In this document: piece by piece, positions 49,943-57,966 of the stretch
How the letters are laid out: the number at the start of each line of letters is the position of its first letter
Position numbering within the stretch: position 1 is the stretch's first letter
NCBI GenBank assembly: GCA_031425275.1
Contig: JANPJA010000078.1
Location: 1 to 64,000 of the forward strand
Source: JAIVGV01 sp031425275
GTDB taxonomy: Bacteria > Acidobacteriota > Blastocatellia > Pyrinomonadales > Pyrinomonadaceae
DNA length: 64,000 nt
Direction of reading: 5' to 3'
Notes under the pieces: model-generated
What the model was told of the DNA's origin: nothing
The model's input: only the letters and a program-made list of their open reading frames with translations
Databases searched by the model: none
Made by a program: the position numbers and the translations under genes

Positions 49943-50962
49943 ATGATTACTTCCAGCCATCTCGCCCAACTCGAAGAGCCGCACGTGACGGCGGGGCGCG
50001 TCTTCAGCCTCGTCTCGGCGGAGTTGCAGCTCGTCGAGCGGGAGTTCGAGCGGCAGGCGCGCTCGAACATTCAGGTCATCTCATACATCGGCGACTACCT
50101 GCGGGCTTCGGGCGGCAAGCGCGTCCGCCCCGCGCTGACGTTGCTCGCGGCGGCCGCGGCCGGCGGCGACCCTTCGCGCCCGAACGTCGTGCGGATGGCG
50201 ACGGTGATGGAGTTCCTGCACACGGCCACGCTCGTCCACGACGACATCATCGACAACGCCGAGACGCGCCGCAGCCGGGAGTCGATCAACAGCCGCTTCG
50301 GCAACCAGACGGCCGTCCTGATGGGCGACTGGCTCTACATGTCGGCCTTCGAGACGAGCTTGCAGGAACGCTCGCTCGCCGTCCTCGATATCCTGACGGG
50401 CGTCACGCGCAGGATGACGGAGGGCGAGTTGCTGCAACTGACCATGCTCGGCCGCGCCGACGTTTCCGAGGAACAATACTTCGACATCCTGACGCGCAAG
50501 ACCGCGCACCTCTTCAGCGCGTGTTGCGAGATCGGCGCGATCCTCGGCGGCGCGGACGTGTCGGCGCGCGAGGCCCTGCGGGCCTACGGCCTCAACCTCG
50601 GCGGCGCGTTCCAACTGGTCGATGACCTGCTCGACTTCACCGCGTCGGACGACGCGCTGGGCAAGGCGGCCGGGGTCGATCTGCTCGAAGGCAAGTTGAC
50701 GCTCCCGCTCATTTATCTGTTGAGGATGAACCCCTCGCACCGCGCGGCCGTCCAGTCGGTAATGCGCGAAGGCAGTTACGAAGAGATCACCCGCGCGCGG
50801 CTCATCGAGGCGGCCGAAGCGTCGGGCGCGCTCGCCGAAGCCCGCGACCGGGCGCGCGAAAGCGCCGAGGCCGCACGCGACGCGCTCGACGTTCTCCCCG
50901 ACTCCGAATACCGCGAAGCCCTCCGCGCCCTCCCGACTTTCATCCTCGAACGCGACAGTTGA
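49943..50962 (+). CDS. Polyprenyl diphosphate synthase (trans-isoprenyl type)
   Basis: Makes a long isoprenoid chain for quinones. 339 residues from ATG 49943; the frame opens at a GTG inside the repeat (49880), which I reject. First aspartate motif in TLVHDDIIDNAE, second in FQLVDDLLDFTA, with GGKRVRPALTLL before them. The family is octaprenyl/heptaprenyl-type; chain length is not predictable here. The ATG directly follows family A heptamers with no Shine-Dalgarno sequence. Confidence 0.93.
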   Translation: MITSSHLAQLEEPHVTAGRVFSLVSAELQLVEREFERQARSNIQVISYIGDYLRASGGKRVRPALTLLAAAAAGGDPSRPNVVRMATVMEFLHTATLVHDDIIDNAETRRSRESINSRFGNQTAVLMGDWLYMSAFETSLQERSLAVLDILTGVTRRMTEGELLQLTMLGRADVSEEQYFDILTRKTAHLFSACCEIGAILGGADVSAREALRAYGLNLGGAFQLVDDLLDFTASDDALGKAAGVDLLEGKLTLPLIYLLRMNPSHRAAVQSVMREGSYEEITRARLIEAAEASGALAEARDRARESAEAARDALDVLPDSEYREALRALPTFILERDS

Positions 50963-51028
50963 GCGCAACGATGAAGGCCGGGCGTCGGCCGATTGGCTTA
51001 GGTCGGTTGGGAGATTTACGTTTTTCAC

Positions 51029-51063
51029 TTCCGCGTTCTTCGTTCATGGTTCATACTTAGCTC
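51029..51063. repeat. Degenerate heptamer run (TTCATNN type)
   Basis: Five 7-base units each beginning TT (TTCCGCG, TTCTTCG, TTCATGG, TTCATAC, TTAGCTC) run up to three bases before the ATG at 51067. It keeps the seven-base period but has a different unit from families A to C. No opposing array was found. Confidence 0.5.
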
Positions 51064-51066
51064 GCC

Positions 51067-51720
51067 ATGGCTGACGACAACCTCCTTGCCACGCTCGAAG
51101 GGAATTTGCGGCAGACGCGCGCGACGCGCAACCGTCTCTCCGCGCGGCTGATCGATCTCGAACTGGAAGCCGAGAAGTTGCGCACGGAGATATCAGAGAT
51201 GGACACCATCGCCAGCCAGACGCAGGCGGCGATGTACCGCATCCTCTCGTCCGTGCTGACGCGCTCGTCGCCCACCGTGGCCCCTTCGGATACGGAGATA
51301 GAGTTCGCCCTGCGCCGGGATGAGGCCCTCGGCGTCAACCCGCCCCAACAACTACAGCCGCAGCCGCAGCATCAACCGCCGCAGCGTCAACAGCCGCCGC
51401 GAGCCCGGCAGGAGTCGCACACGCACTACCCGCGCGAGTCGCGCGAGCCGAACCCGGCCGTGCGCGGCGACGTGGAAGTTAAGGACGACCGCTTCTACGA
51501 CCGCACAATCCCGCAGGCCACTTCTTTGCTTTTGCGTGAGGCCGGAGCCCCGCTCCACGTCAACGAAATTTACAACCGCCTGCTCGAAGGCGGGTTCCAA
51601 TTCTCCGGTCACAACCCCACCATCAGCATCGCCGTGTCGCTCAACCGCAACCGCCGCTTCCGCAAAGTCGCCCCCGGCACCTTCGACCTGATGATCCGCG
51701 ACGCCGCGCAGGCCTCGTAA
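51067..51720 (+). CDS. Coiled-coil and HARE-HTH winged-helix protein
   Basis: 217 residues in three parts: a coiled coil at about 5-60 (LRQTRATRNRLSARLIDLEL), a Gln/Pro-rich linker at about 93-125, and a C-terminal HARE-HTH winged helix at about 145-210 (AGAPLHVNEIYNRLLEGG, ISIAVSLNRNRRFRKVAPG). HARE-HTH domains occur in the RNA polymerase delta subunit and in restriction or chromatin proteins, and are thought to bind DNA or proteins at it. The arrangement suggests a dimeric DNA-binding regulator, target unknown. Confidence 0.8.
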   Translation: MADDNLLATLEGNLRQTRATRNRLSARLIDLELEAEKLRTEISEMDTIASQTQAAMYRILSSVLTRSSPTVAPSDTEIEFALRRDEALGVNPPQQLQPQPQHQPPQRQQPPRARQESHTHYPRESREPNPAVRGDVEVKDDRFYDRTIPQATSLLLREAGAPLHVNEIYNRLLEGGFQFSGHNPTISIAVSLNRNRRFRKVAPGTFDLMIRDAAQAS

Positions 51721-51737
51721 GTCCCCCTGCGTTTGGC

Positions 51738-52070
51738 ATGGCTAAGCTCCACAAACTCAAGTTTCACGTCCTCGTCTGCGCGCACAAGCACTGTCTCAAA
51801 CGGGGCGGGCGCGAGGCGGCCAAGTCGCTCAAGCGCGCCGTCAAGGATCATGAACTACAGGGCCGCGTCCTGCTCACGGCGGTTGACTGCCTCGATCAGT
51901 GCGACGAAGGCCCGTGCATGGTCGTCTATCCTGAAGGCGTCTGGTACGGCCGCGTGGACGAGGCGGCCGCGGGACAAATCGTCGGGCAGCACTTGGCCGG
52001 CGGGCGGCCGGTCGCGGAGAATATTCTCGGCGAGGTGGGCGGGGCGCGGGACGCGGGGGACGAGGGGTGA
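51738..52070 (+). CDS. Thioredoxin-like 2Fe-2S ferredoxin domain protein
   Basis: A 110-residue protein with the cysteine pattern of shethna-type/NuoE-like 2Fe-2S ferredoxins: HVLVCAHKHCLKRGG, then VDCLDQCDEGPCMVVYPEG and VWYGRV. It would carry electrons in the cytoplasm. It begins 18 bases after the HARE-HTH gene. Its stop overlaps the next gene's GTG by four bases (GTGA), so the phosphoesterase is translationally coupled to it. Confidence 0.88.
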   Translation: MAKLHKLKFHVLVCAHKHCLKRGGREAAKSLKRAVKDHELQGRVLLTAVDCLDQCDEGPCMVVYPEGVWYGRVDEAAAGQIVGQHLAGGRPVAENILGEVGGARDAGDEG

Positions 52071-52723
52071 GTGGGTTGCGCACGATTGTGGTCGGGGACA
52101 TCCACGGCTGTTACGACGAGCTGACGGAGCTGCTCGACAAAATAGAATTCGGCGCGGACGACCGCGTCGTCGCTGTCGGCGATCTCGTCGTCAAAGGTGA
52201 GAAGAGTCGGGAGGTGCTCGATCTGTTCATCGACGACGCGCGCTTCTCATCCGTCCTCGGGAACCACGACCGGGCGGTCGTGCGCCGCTGGCGAAATTCG
52301 TCCGCCCCGCTCAAAGAGTCGCAGCAAAAATGCTACGCGGAGTTGACGGCCGGCGGCCCCCGATATTTTTCCTACCTGCGCTCGCTACCACCCTACATCG
52401 ATCTCGGCAGCCACCTCGTCGTCCACGCGGGCGTGCGTCCCGGCGTCGCGCTAGCAGATCAGTCGGAGGACGATCTCGTCGAACTGCGCACACTCGGGGG
52501 CGAACGGACGAGCCGCGACGGCGTGCCGTGGTACGGGCAATACCGTGGAGACAAGACCGTTCTCTTCGGCCACTGGCCCGCCGCGAGTCCCCGGCGCGGG
52601 CCGCGCGCCCTCGGCCTCGACACGGGCTGCGTTTACGGCTTCGAGCTGACGGCCTGCGTTGTCGAAACGGGCGAGATATTTAACGTCCGCGCGCGCCGGG
52701 CATACGCGACCCCGAATCGTTAG
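52067..52723 (+). CDS. Metallophosphoesterase (PPP/ApaH-like)
   Basis: A calcineurin-like phosphoesterase of 218 residues. Metal ligands lie in VVGDIHGCYDEL, AVGDLVVKGEKS, LGNHDRAV and VVHAGVRPG, with FGHWPA near the C-terminus. It resembles the ApaH/PrpE group, which cleaves diadenosine tetraphosphate or phosphoserine/threonine; the substrate cannot be told. The start is the GTG overlapping the previous stop. Confidence 0.9.
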   Translation: MSGLRTIVVGDIHGCYDELTELLDKIEFGADDRVVAVGDLVVKGEKSREVLDLFIDDARFSSVLGNHDRAVVRRWRNSSAPLKESQQKCYAELTAGGPRYFSYLRSLPPYIDLGSHLVVHAGVRPGVALADQSEDDLVELRTLGGERTSRDGVPWYGQYRGDKTVLFGHWPAASPRRGPRALGLDTGCVYGFELTACVVETGEIFNVRARRAYATPNR

Positions 52724-52840
52724 GCCCTGTCATAACTCGCCGCTCGCATTCGCGCCCGCCGGCCGCGCGGGGCCTATAACAATCTGGTAAAGTTGTCACG
52801 TTATGATCAATGCCCGCATCGTGCGAACCGGGGGACGACT

Positions 52841-54406
52841 TTGAGACTGGCTGCCATCGACATCGGGTCGAACTCGATCAAACTGATCGTCGTCGAATCT
52901 TCGGCGGCCGACTCCTTCGCCGTCCTCGCGCGCGAGAAAGATGTGGTGAGGCTCGGCCGCGAAACACTGCGCAGCGGCCGCTTGTCGCCGGAGGCGGTGG
53001 GGCGCGCGGTCGAGTCGCTGAAACGGCTCCGCACGCTGGCGCAGGCCCACGGCGCGCAGCAGATCATGACGACCGCGACCGCCTCAGTGCGCGGTGCGAA
53101 CAACGCGGCCGAGTTCATTCGGACGGTGGCGAAAGAGACGGGTCTGCAAGTCGAAGTCCTCTCCGGGATCGAGGAGGCGCGGCTCATCGGGCTGGCCGCC
53201 GCCCACGGGTGCGCGCCGCGCGGGGCGGCCCTGCTGAACATCGACATCGGCGGCGGCTCGACCGAGCTGTCCGTCATCCGCGACGGGGCGATGGGGCCGC
53301 TCTACTCCATCCAACTCGGGGCCGTCGGACTCACCGACAGCCTCGTCCAGAGCGACCCCGTCAAGTCGAAAGAGTTGCGCCTCCTCAAAGAACATATTCT
53401 CTACGCCTTCGAGCGGCCCGCGCGCGAGTTGCGCGAGGAGGGCGTCCGCTGGGGGATGGCGACGGGCACTTCGGGAACCATTCTGGCAATCGGCGAGGCG
53501 TTGCGTCTGCGCGCGCTGCGCAAGGCCGACACGGCGGGGCTGGGGGCGAGGCCGGCGGCGGTGGAGATAACTTTAGGGAAGCTCGCGCGCTTCAACCAGA
53601 AGCTGGCCGGGATGAGCGCGGACGAGCGGGCGCGCGTGCCGGGCATCAGCGCGCAGCGGGCCGAGATAATCGTCGCCGGCGGGCACATCCTCGAAGGCGC
53701 GATGAGCGCGCTAGGGATCGAGAGTTTGATGACGTGCGAGTGGGCTTTGCGCGAGGGAGTGGTCATCGACCGGCTGCGCGAGTTGGAGGCTGAGGCGCGG
53801 CCACCTGTCACGGACGACGCCGACCCGCGCCTGCGCGGCGTGCGCGCGGTCGGCGAACGGTTCAGCTACGAGTCGGGGCACGCGCACCGGGTCGCGTCGC
53901 ACGCCGAGACGATTTTCGACGCCCTCGCGCCCCACTTCGAGCTTGATCGGCACAGCCGCACCCTGCTTTCGGCCGCCGCGCTGTTGCACGACGTGGGCTA
54001 TTCCATCGCCCACGAGGCGCACCACAAACACGCGCTCTACCTGATCATGCACGCCGAGCTGACCGGCTTCTCGGAGGCCGAGCGGCTGGTGATCGCCAAC
54101 GTCGCACGCTATCACCGGCGCTCTCTCCCGAAGGAACGGCACGCCGATTTCGACTCGCTCGGCCGCGCGGATCGCGAAACCGTCTGGCGTCTCGGCGGCA
54201 TCCTCCGTATCGCCGACGCTCTCGACCGCACCCACGAGGGCCGAGTCCGCACCCTCAAGTGTACGGCCGACACAGATACGCTGCGGTTCGTCGTTCGCGG
54301 TCGCGAGTCTTGCGAGCGCGAGATCGCGGCGGCCGAGAGCAAGAGCGAAATGTTCCAACAGGCGTTCGGGCTGAATGTTACTTTCGAGGAGCGGCGCATG
54401 AGGTGA
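52841..54406 (+). CDS. Ppx/GppA exopolyphosphatase/guanosine pentaphosphatase
   Basis: Hydrolyses polyphosphate or pppGpp. I choose the TTG at 52841, preceded by GGGGGAC, so that the protein starts LRLAAIDIGSNSIKLIVVE; the frame is open from 52793. The phosphate-binding loops are DIGSNSIKL and NIDIGGGSTELSV. The C-terminal part is an HD-type domain (LLHDVGYSIAHEAHHKH). 521 residues, normal for long Ppx. The next gene encodes a CHAD protein, a polyphosphate-binding family, which favours polyphosphate as substrate. Confidence 0.92.
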   Translation: MRLAAIDIGSNSIKLIVVESSAADSFAVLAREKDVVRLGRETLRSGRLSPEAVGRAVESLKRLRTLAQAHGAQQIMTTATASVRGANNAAEFIRTVAKETGLQVEVLSGIEEARLIGLAAAHGCAPRGAALLNIDIGGGSTELSVIRDGAMGPLYSIQLGAVGLTDSLVQSDPVKSKELRLLKEHILYAFERPARELREEGVRWGMATGTSGTILAIGEALRLRALRKADTAGLGARPAAVEITLGKLARFNQKLAGMSADERARVPGISAQRAEIIVAGGHILEGAMSALGIESLMTCEWALREGVVIDRLRELEAEARPPVTDDADPRLRGVRAVGERFSYESGHAHRVASHAETIFDALAPHFELDRHSRTLLSAAALLHDVGYSIAHEAHHKHALYLIMHAELTGFSEAERLVIANVARYHRRSLPKERHADFDSLGRADRETVWRLGGILRIADALDRTHEGRVRTLKCTADTDTLRFVVRGRESCEREIAAAESKSEMFQQAFGLNVTFEERRMR

Positions 54407-54469
54407 AGGGGCGCGAGGCGCGGCCCGCGCCGCGGCGCAATATTCACCGGGCGTCCGTCGAGTGAGGCA

Positions 54470-55621
54470 ATGGCAAAGGCGATAGAAATACCTGATTGCG
54501 GCTCGGTGCCCGCGGCGGAGGGCGCGCTCGTCGTGTTGCGGACACGGCTCGACGAGATGCTCTCGTTCCGCGACGCCGCGCTCGACTGGTCTGACCCGGA
54601 AGGCGTCCACGACATGCGCGTCGCCACGAGGCGGCTTCGCAGTATCACTAAGGACTTCGGCCGTTACCTGCCAAAAGTCTCTCTGAAAAAATTCCGCCGC
54701 GAGGTCAAGCGGCTGGCCGACGCGCTGGGCGAAGTGCGCGACGAAGACGTGGCTCTCGCGGCCATCGAAGAGAGCGCGAGGCTTGCCCCGCCCGAACTCT
54801 TCGCCGGGTTCGAGCGGGTGGCCGCCCCAAAACGCGCGCGCCGCAAGCGGGCGCGCGTCCAACTCTTCGGCGCCCTCGAAGCCGAAACATTTGCGGGATT
54901 CGGCCGCGAGCTATCTGCTTTTCTCAAGCAGCAATCCGCATCAGAAGCCCCCTCGGGTGAGCCAGTCGTCAACCAATCTCAGGGCCGACGGGGCGGGGCG
55001 GAAGTTGATAATTCGGAAGCGGGAGCGCGGAGGGATGAACCAACAGATGTCGTCGAGCAGACTTTTCGTGAAGCAGGTTGCGAAATTATCGAACGACATC
55101 TCCGCCAGATCGAGAAACTGAGCGGAAGTCTATTCCGCCCACACGACTCGGAGGGACTGCACGACCTGCGGATCGCGGCCAAAGAGTTGCGCTACTCGCT
55201 CGAACTCTTCTCGGCCTGTGTGGGCGGCAGACTCAAGTCTTTCGCGAAAGAGATCGCGCGTCTCCAAAGCTCGCTCGGTCACGTCCACGACTGCGACGGG
55301 TGGATCAAAGAGTTGGGCAAGTGGCTGGCGGCGGAGAACGACGAAGACGCGGTTGATTTATCCACCAACCGCCAAGACATTCTTATTGTCGAACGCCGCG
55401 CCGCGCTCTGGCTGTTCCGGCGTTACGCGGCGGAGCGCGCCGAACATCACGCCGCCGCGCTCGCGCGTTGGCACGCATGGGAGAACTACAAACTGCTCTC
55501 GCATCTCCGCCGAAGCCTGATCCCCGGCGGGCAAGTTGAAGAGTCGGAGACGGAGCGGCCGGCGCGGAAAGTTACCGCCGTTCACTCCGCCGCGCCCGAA
55601 GACCAAAACCCCGGCGGCTGA
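54470..55621 (+). CDS. CHAD-domain protein
   Basis: 383 residues with the conserved basic and histidine features of CHAD domains: VHDMRVATRRLRS near residue 45 and LHDLRIAAKELRYSLELF near residue 230, two halves of the helical domain. CHAD proteins bind polyphosphate. Between the halves is a hydrophilic, poorly conserved stretch (about residues 155-205). It lies 63 bases after the Ppx gene, so the pair is probably a polyphosphate unit. No CYTH domain is present. Confidence 0.9.
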   Translation: MAKAIEIPDCGSVPAAEGALVVLRTRLDEMLSFRDAALDWSDPEGVHDMRVATRRLRSITKDFGRYLPKVSLKKFRREVKRLADALGEVRDEDVALAAIEESARLAPPELFAGFERVAAPKRARRKRARVQLFGALEAETFAGFGRELSAFLKQQSASEAPSGEPVVNQSQGRRGGAEVDNSEAGARRDEPTDVVEQTFREAGCEIIERHLRQIEKLSGSLFRPHDSEGLHDLRIAAKELRYSLELFSACVGGRLKSFAKEIARLQSSLGHVHDCDGWIKELGKWLAAENDEDAVDLSTNRQDILIVERRAALWLFRRYAAERAEHHAAALARWHAWENYKLLSHLRRSLIPGGQVEESETERPARKVTAVHSAAPEDQNPGG

Positions 55622-55665
55622 TCCGCGCTTGCCAGCCCGCCTCACCGCGTATTAAAGATTGACTC

Positions 55666-56742
55666 ATGCGAGCGATGATTCTTGCCGCCGGCTATGGCAC
55701 GCGCCTGTGGCCTCTCACCATCGACCGGGCCAAGCCCGCGATCCCTTTTATGGGCCGCCCGCTCGTCGGCTACGTCGCGGAGTATCTGGCCGCGCACGGC
55801 TGCCGCGAGATCGCGGTTAACTTGCATCACGAGCCGGAGTCGGTGCGCGCGGCCCTCGGCGACGGCAGCCGTTTCGGGGTCAGCCTGACTTACGTCGAGG
55901 AGCCGGAGATACTGGGGACGAGCGGCGCGCTTGATAATGCCCGCGACTTCTTTCGGAACGAGACCTTCGTCGTCATCAACGGAAAGTTCGCGACCGATAT
56001 CGATTTGACCGCCGCGCTCCGCACCCACCGCGAGACGGGCGCACTCGCGACGCTCGTGTTGCTCCCCAACCCGGATCGGGAGCGTTACAGCACGGTGGAG
56101 CTTCGCGACAAAATGATTCAGGGGTTTGGCGGCTACCCCGCGCCGACGCCCGCGTCCGATGAGGCCGGAGGCGGGTCACACGCCTCACCAACTTCGAGCC
56201 GGAGTCAAAGTTCGGAGGCGTTCATCACGCGCGAGCCGCGCGCCCGAAGCGGCCACGGCGCGACGCCATTGATGTTCACGGGGATACACGTCCTTGAGCC
56301 GCGCGTCTTCGACTTTATCCCGCGTGGCGTCTTCTCGGATTCGGTCACCGGCGTCTATCCGCGCGCCTTCGCCGCCGGGGAGCGCATCGCGGGGCACGTG
56401 GCGCGAGGGTACTGGCACGAGCTATCGACTATCGGGCGCTATCTCGACACGAGCATCACGCTGATGCGCGAGCAGGGGAGAGAAGTCGAAGTCGGCGAGG
56501 ATTCGTCCATCGCGGAAGGGGCGGAGGTCAGAGACGCCGTGCTGTGGGAGAACGTCCGCGTCGAAGCCGGAGCCAAGGTCAGTCGCGCCGTTTTAGGGGC
56601 GGGCGTGCGGGTGGCCGCCGGTGAAGTAATCGCCGACGCGGCGGTCGTCCGCGCGGAGTTGGTCGCGGGGGTGGAGCGACCCGAGAAGGCGCTCGCGGGC
56701 GAGGTTCGGGGAGAGAATTTTGTCGTGCCGCTGGCGCGGTGA
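55666..56742 (+). CDS. Sugar-1-phosphate nucleotidyltransferase, MurU-like
   Basis: 358 residues. The N-terminus MILAAGYGTRLWPLT and KPAIPFMGRPL are typical of nucleotidyltransferases, with VINGKFATDIDL at the metal site (Gly-Lys in place of the usual Gly-Asp). A C-terminal region with hexapeptide-like repeats follows (SIAEGAEVRDAVLWENVRVE). An unusual polar insertion at about 165-200 precedes the sugar-binding part. The next gene is AmgK-like; in Pseudomonas AmgK and MurU act together to recycle MurNAc to UDP-MurNAc. That pairing suggests MurU, but mannose- or glucose-1-phosphate specificity is possible. Confidence 0.85.
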   Translation: MRAMILAAGYGTRLWPLTIDRAKPAIPFMGRPLVGYVAEYLAAHGCREIAVNLHHEPESVRAALGDGSRFGVSLTYVEEPEILGTSGALDNARDFFRNETFVVINGKFATDIDLTAALRTHRETGALATLVLLPNPDRERYSTVELRDKMIQGFGGYPAPTPASDEAGGGSHASPTSSRSQSSEAFITREPRARSGHGATPLMFTGIHVLEPRVFDFIPRGVFSDSVTGVYPRAFAAGERIAGHVARGYWHELSTIGRYLDTSITLMREQGREVEVGEDSSIAEGAEVRDAVLWENVRVEAGAKVSRAVLGAGVRVAAGEVIADAAVVRAELVAGVERPEKALAGEVRGENFVVPLAR

Positions 56743-56847
56743 TACAATCCGCCCCGCCACCGTTAATAACTCGCGGTAAATTGTCCCGGCAAGTTCGGGG
56801 CACAAGCTGCGCCCGCGCCGCCGCCTCTTGTCCGCGCGCTACGTCAC

Positions 56848-57909
56848 ATGAGTCACCCGACCGGCATCACGGCCAACGCCTTCAAGACCCCGGCCCGCGA
56901 CAGACTCGCAGAGTTCGTCGCCCGCGGCGGTGGCGATGCGACGCGCGTGACCGCGCTCACGCCCGACGCCTCGACCCGCGAGTATTTCCGCCTCCCGTGG
57001 CGGAATTCGACCGCCGTCGCCGCCGTCTATCCCGAACCATTCGATCCGGAAGTTCACCCTTTTCTTGACGTGACGCGCCTGTTCACCGAGGCGAATCTTC
57101 CCGTCCCCGCGATTCTCTCGGTTGATGCCGCGCAGGGCATCATAATTCAGGAAGACCTCGGCGACCGCCAACTCAGGCGCGTCTTCGAGGCGGCTTCCGA
57201 GGACGAGCGCGAGTCGCTCGTCGAAAACGCACTCTCGCTGATCGCCGACATACAGGGTGCGACGGCGAAGGCCCGCGAGCTGGATTCAATCGCCAGCCGT
57301 CTCGCCTTCGATGAGCCGAAACTCGCTTGGGAATTGGATTTCTTCGTCAAGCACTACTTCGGCAGCTACCGCCGCGAGACGCTGAGCCACGGCGACGAAG
57401 CGCAACTCCGCGCCGAGTTGAACGATCTCGCCAACGAGTTGGCCGCGCGCCCGCGCGTACTGTGTCATAGGGATTTTCACTCGTCGAATCTGATCGTGGA
57501 TGGCGAGAACCGTCTGCGCATCATCGATCATCAGGACGCGCGAATGGGGCCGGCCACTTACGACCTCGTCTCGCTGCTGCTCGACCGCCAGACGGCCCCG
57601 CCCTCGCTCGCCGAAGTGCGCCAGCGGCGGCTCTATTTTCTCGAAGAGCGGCAGCGGCGCGGCCTCGAATTGATCGACCCGGACGAGTTTGCGCGCGAGT
57701 TCCGGCTGATGACCGTCCAGCGGTGCCTCAAAGCCTGCGGCACGTTCTCCTACCAGACCGGCGTCGCGGGGCGCGGCGAGTTATACGAGCATTACATTGC
57801 CCCCATCCTGCTCATCGTGTCTCAAGCCGCCGAATGGTTGAATCGCTTTCCGGTCGTGCGCGCCGCCATCGCCGCGCGCGTCGGCGCGCCGGGCGCGGTC
57901 GAACGATAG
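56848..57909 (+). CDS. Aminoglycoside phosphotransferase-family sugar kinase, AmgK-like
   Basis: 353 residues with the kinase fold of APH enzymes. The catalytic loop is VLCHRDFHSSNLIVDG, the metal aspartate lies in IIDHQDARMGPATYDLVSLL, and DASTREYFRLP matches the N-terminal lobe. This combination is characteristic of AmgK (anomeric MurNAc/GlcNAc kinase). The upstream neighbour is the MurU-like nucleotidyltransferase. The substrate is inferred from similarity and context. Confidence 0.87.
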   Translation: MSHPTGITANAFKTPARDRLAEFVARGGGDATRVTALTPDASTREYFRLPWRNSTAVAAVYPEPFDPEVHPFLDVTRLFTEANLPVPAILSVDAAQGIIIQEDLGDRQLRRVFEAASEDERESLVENALSLIADIQGATAKARELDSIASRLAFDEPKLAWELDFFVKHYFGSYRRETLSHGDEAQLRAELNDLANELAARPRVLCHRDFHSSNLIVDGENRLRIIDHQDARMGPATYDLVSLLLDRQTAPPSLAEVRQRRLYFLEERQRRGLELIDPDEFAREFRLMTVQRCLKACGTFSYQTGVAGRGELYEHYIAPILLIVSQAAEWLNRFPVVRAAIAARVGAPGAVER

Positions 57910-57966
57910 GCCGCTAATAATTTTCTCAGGACGAGTTATGACTGCTAATTCTGGACGTGAAATCGA

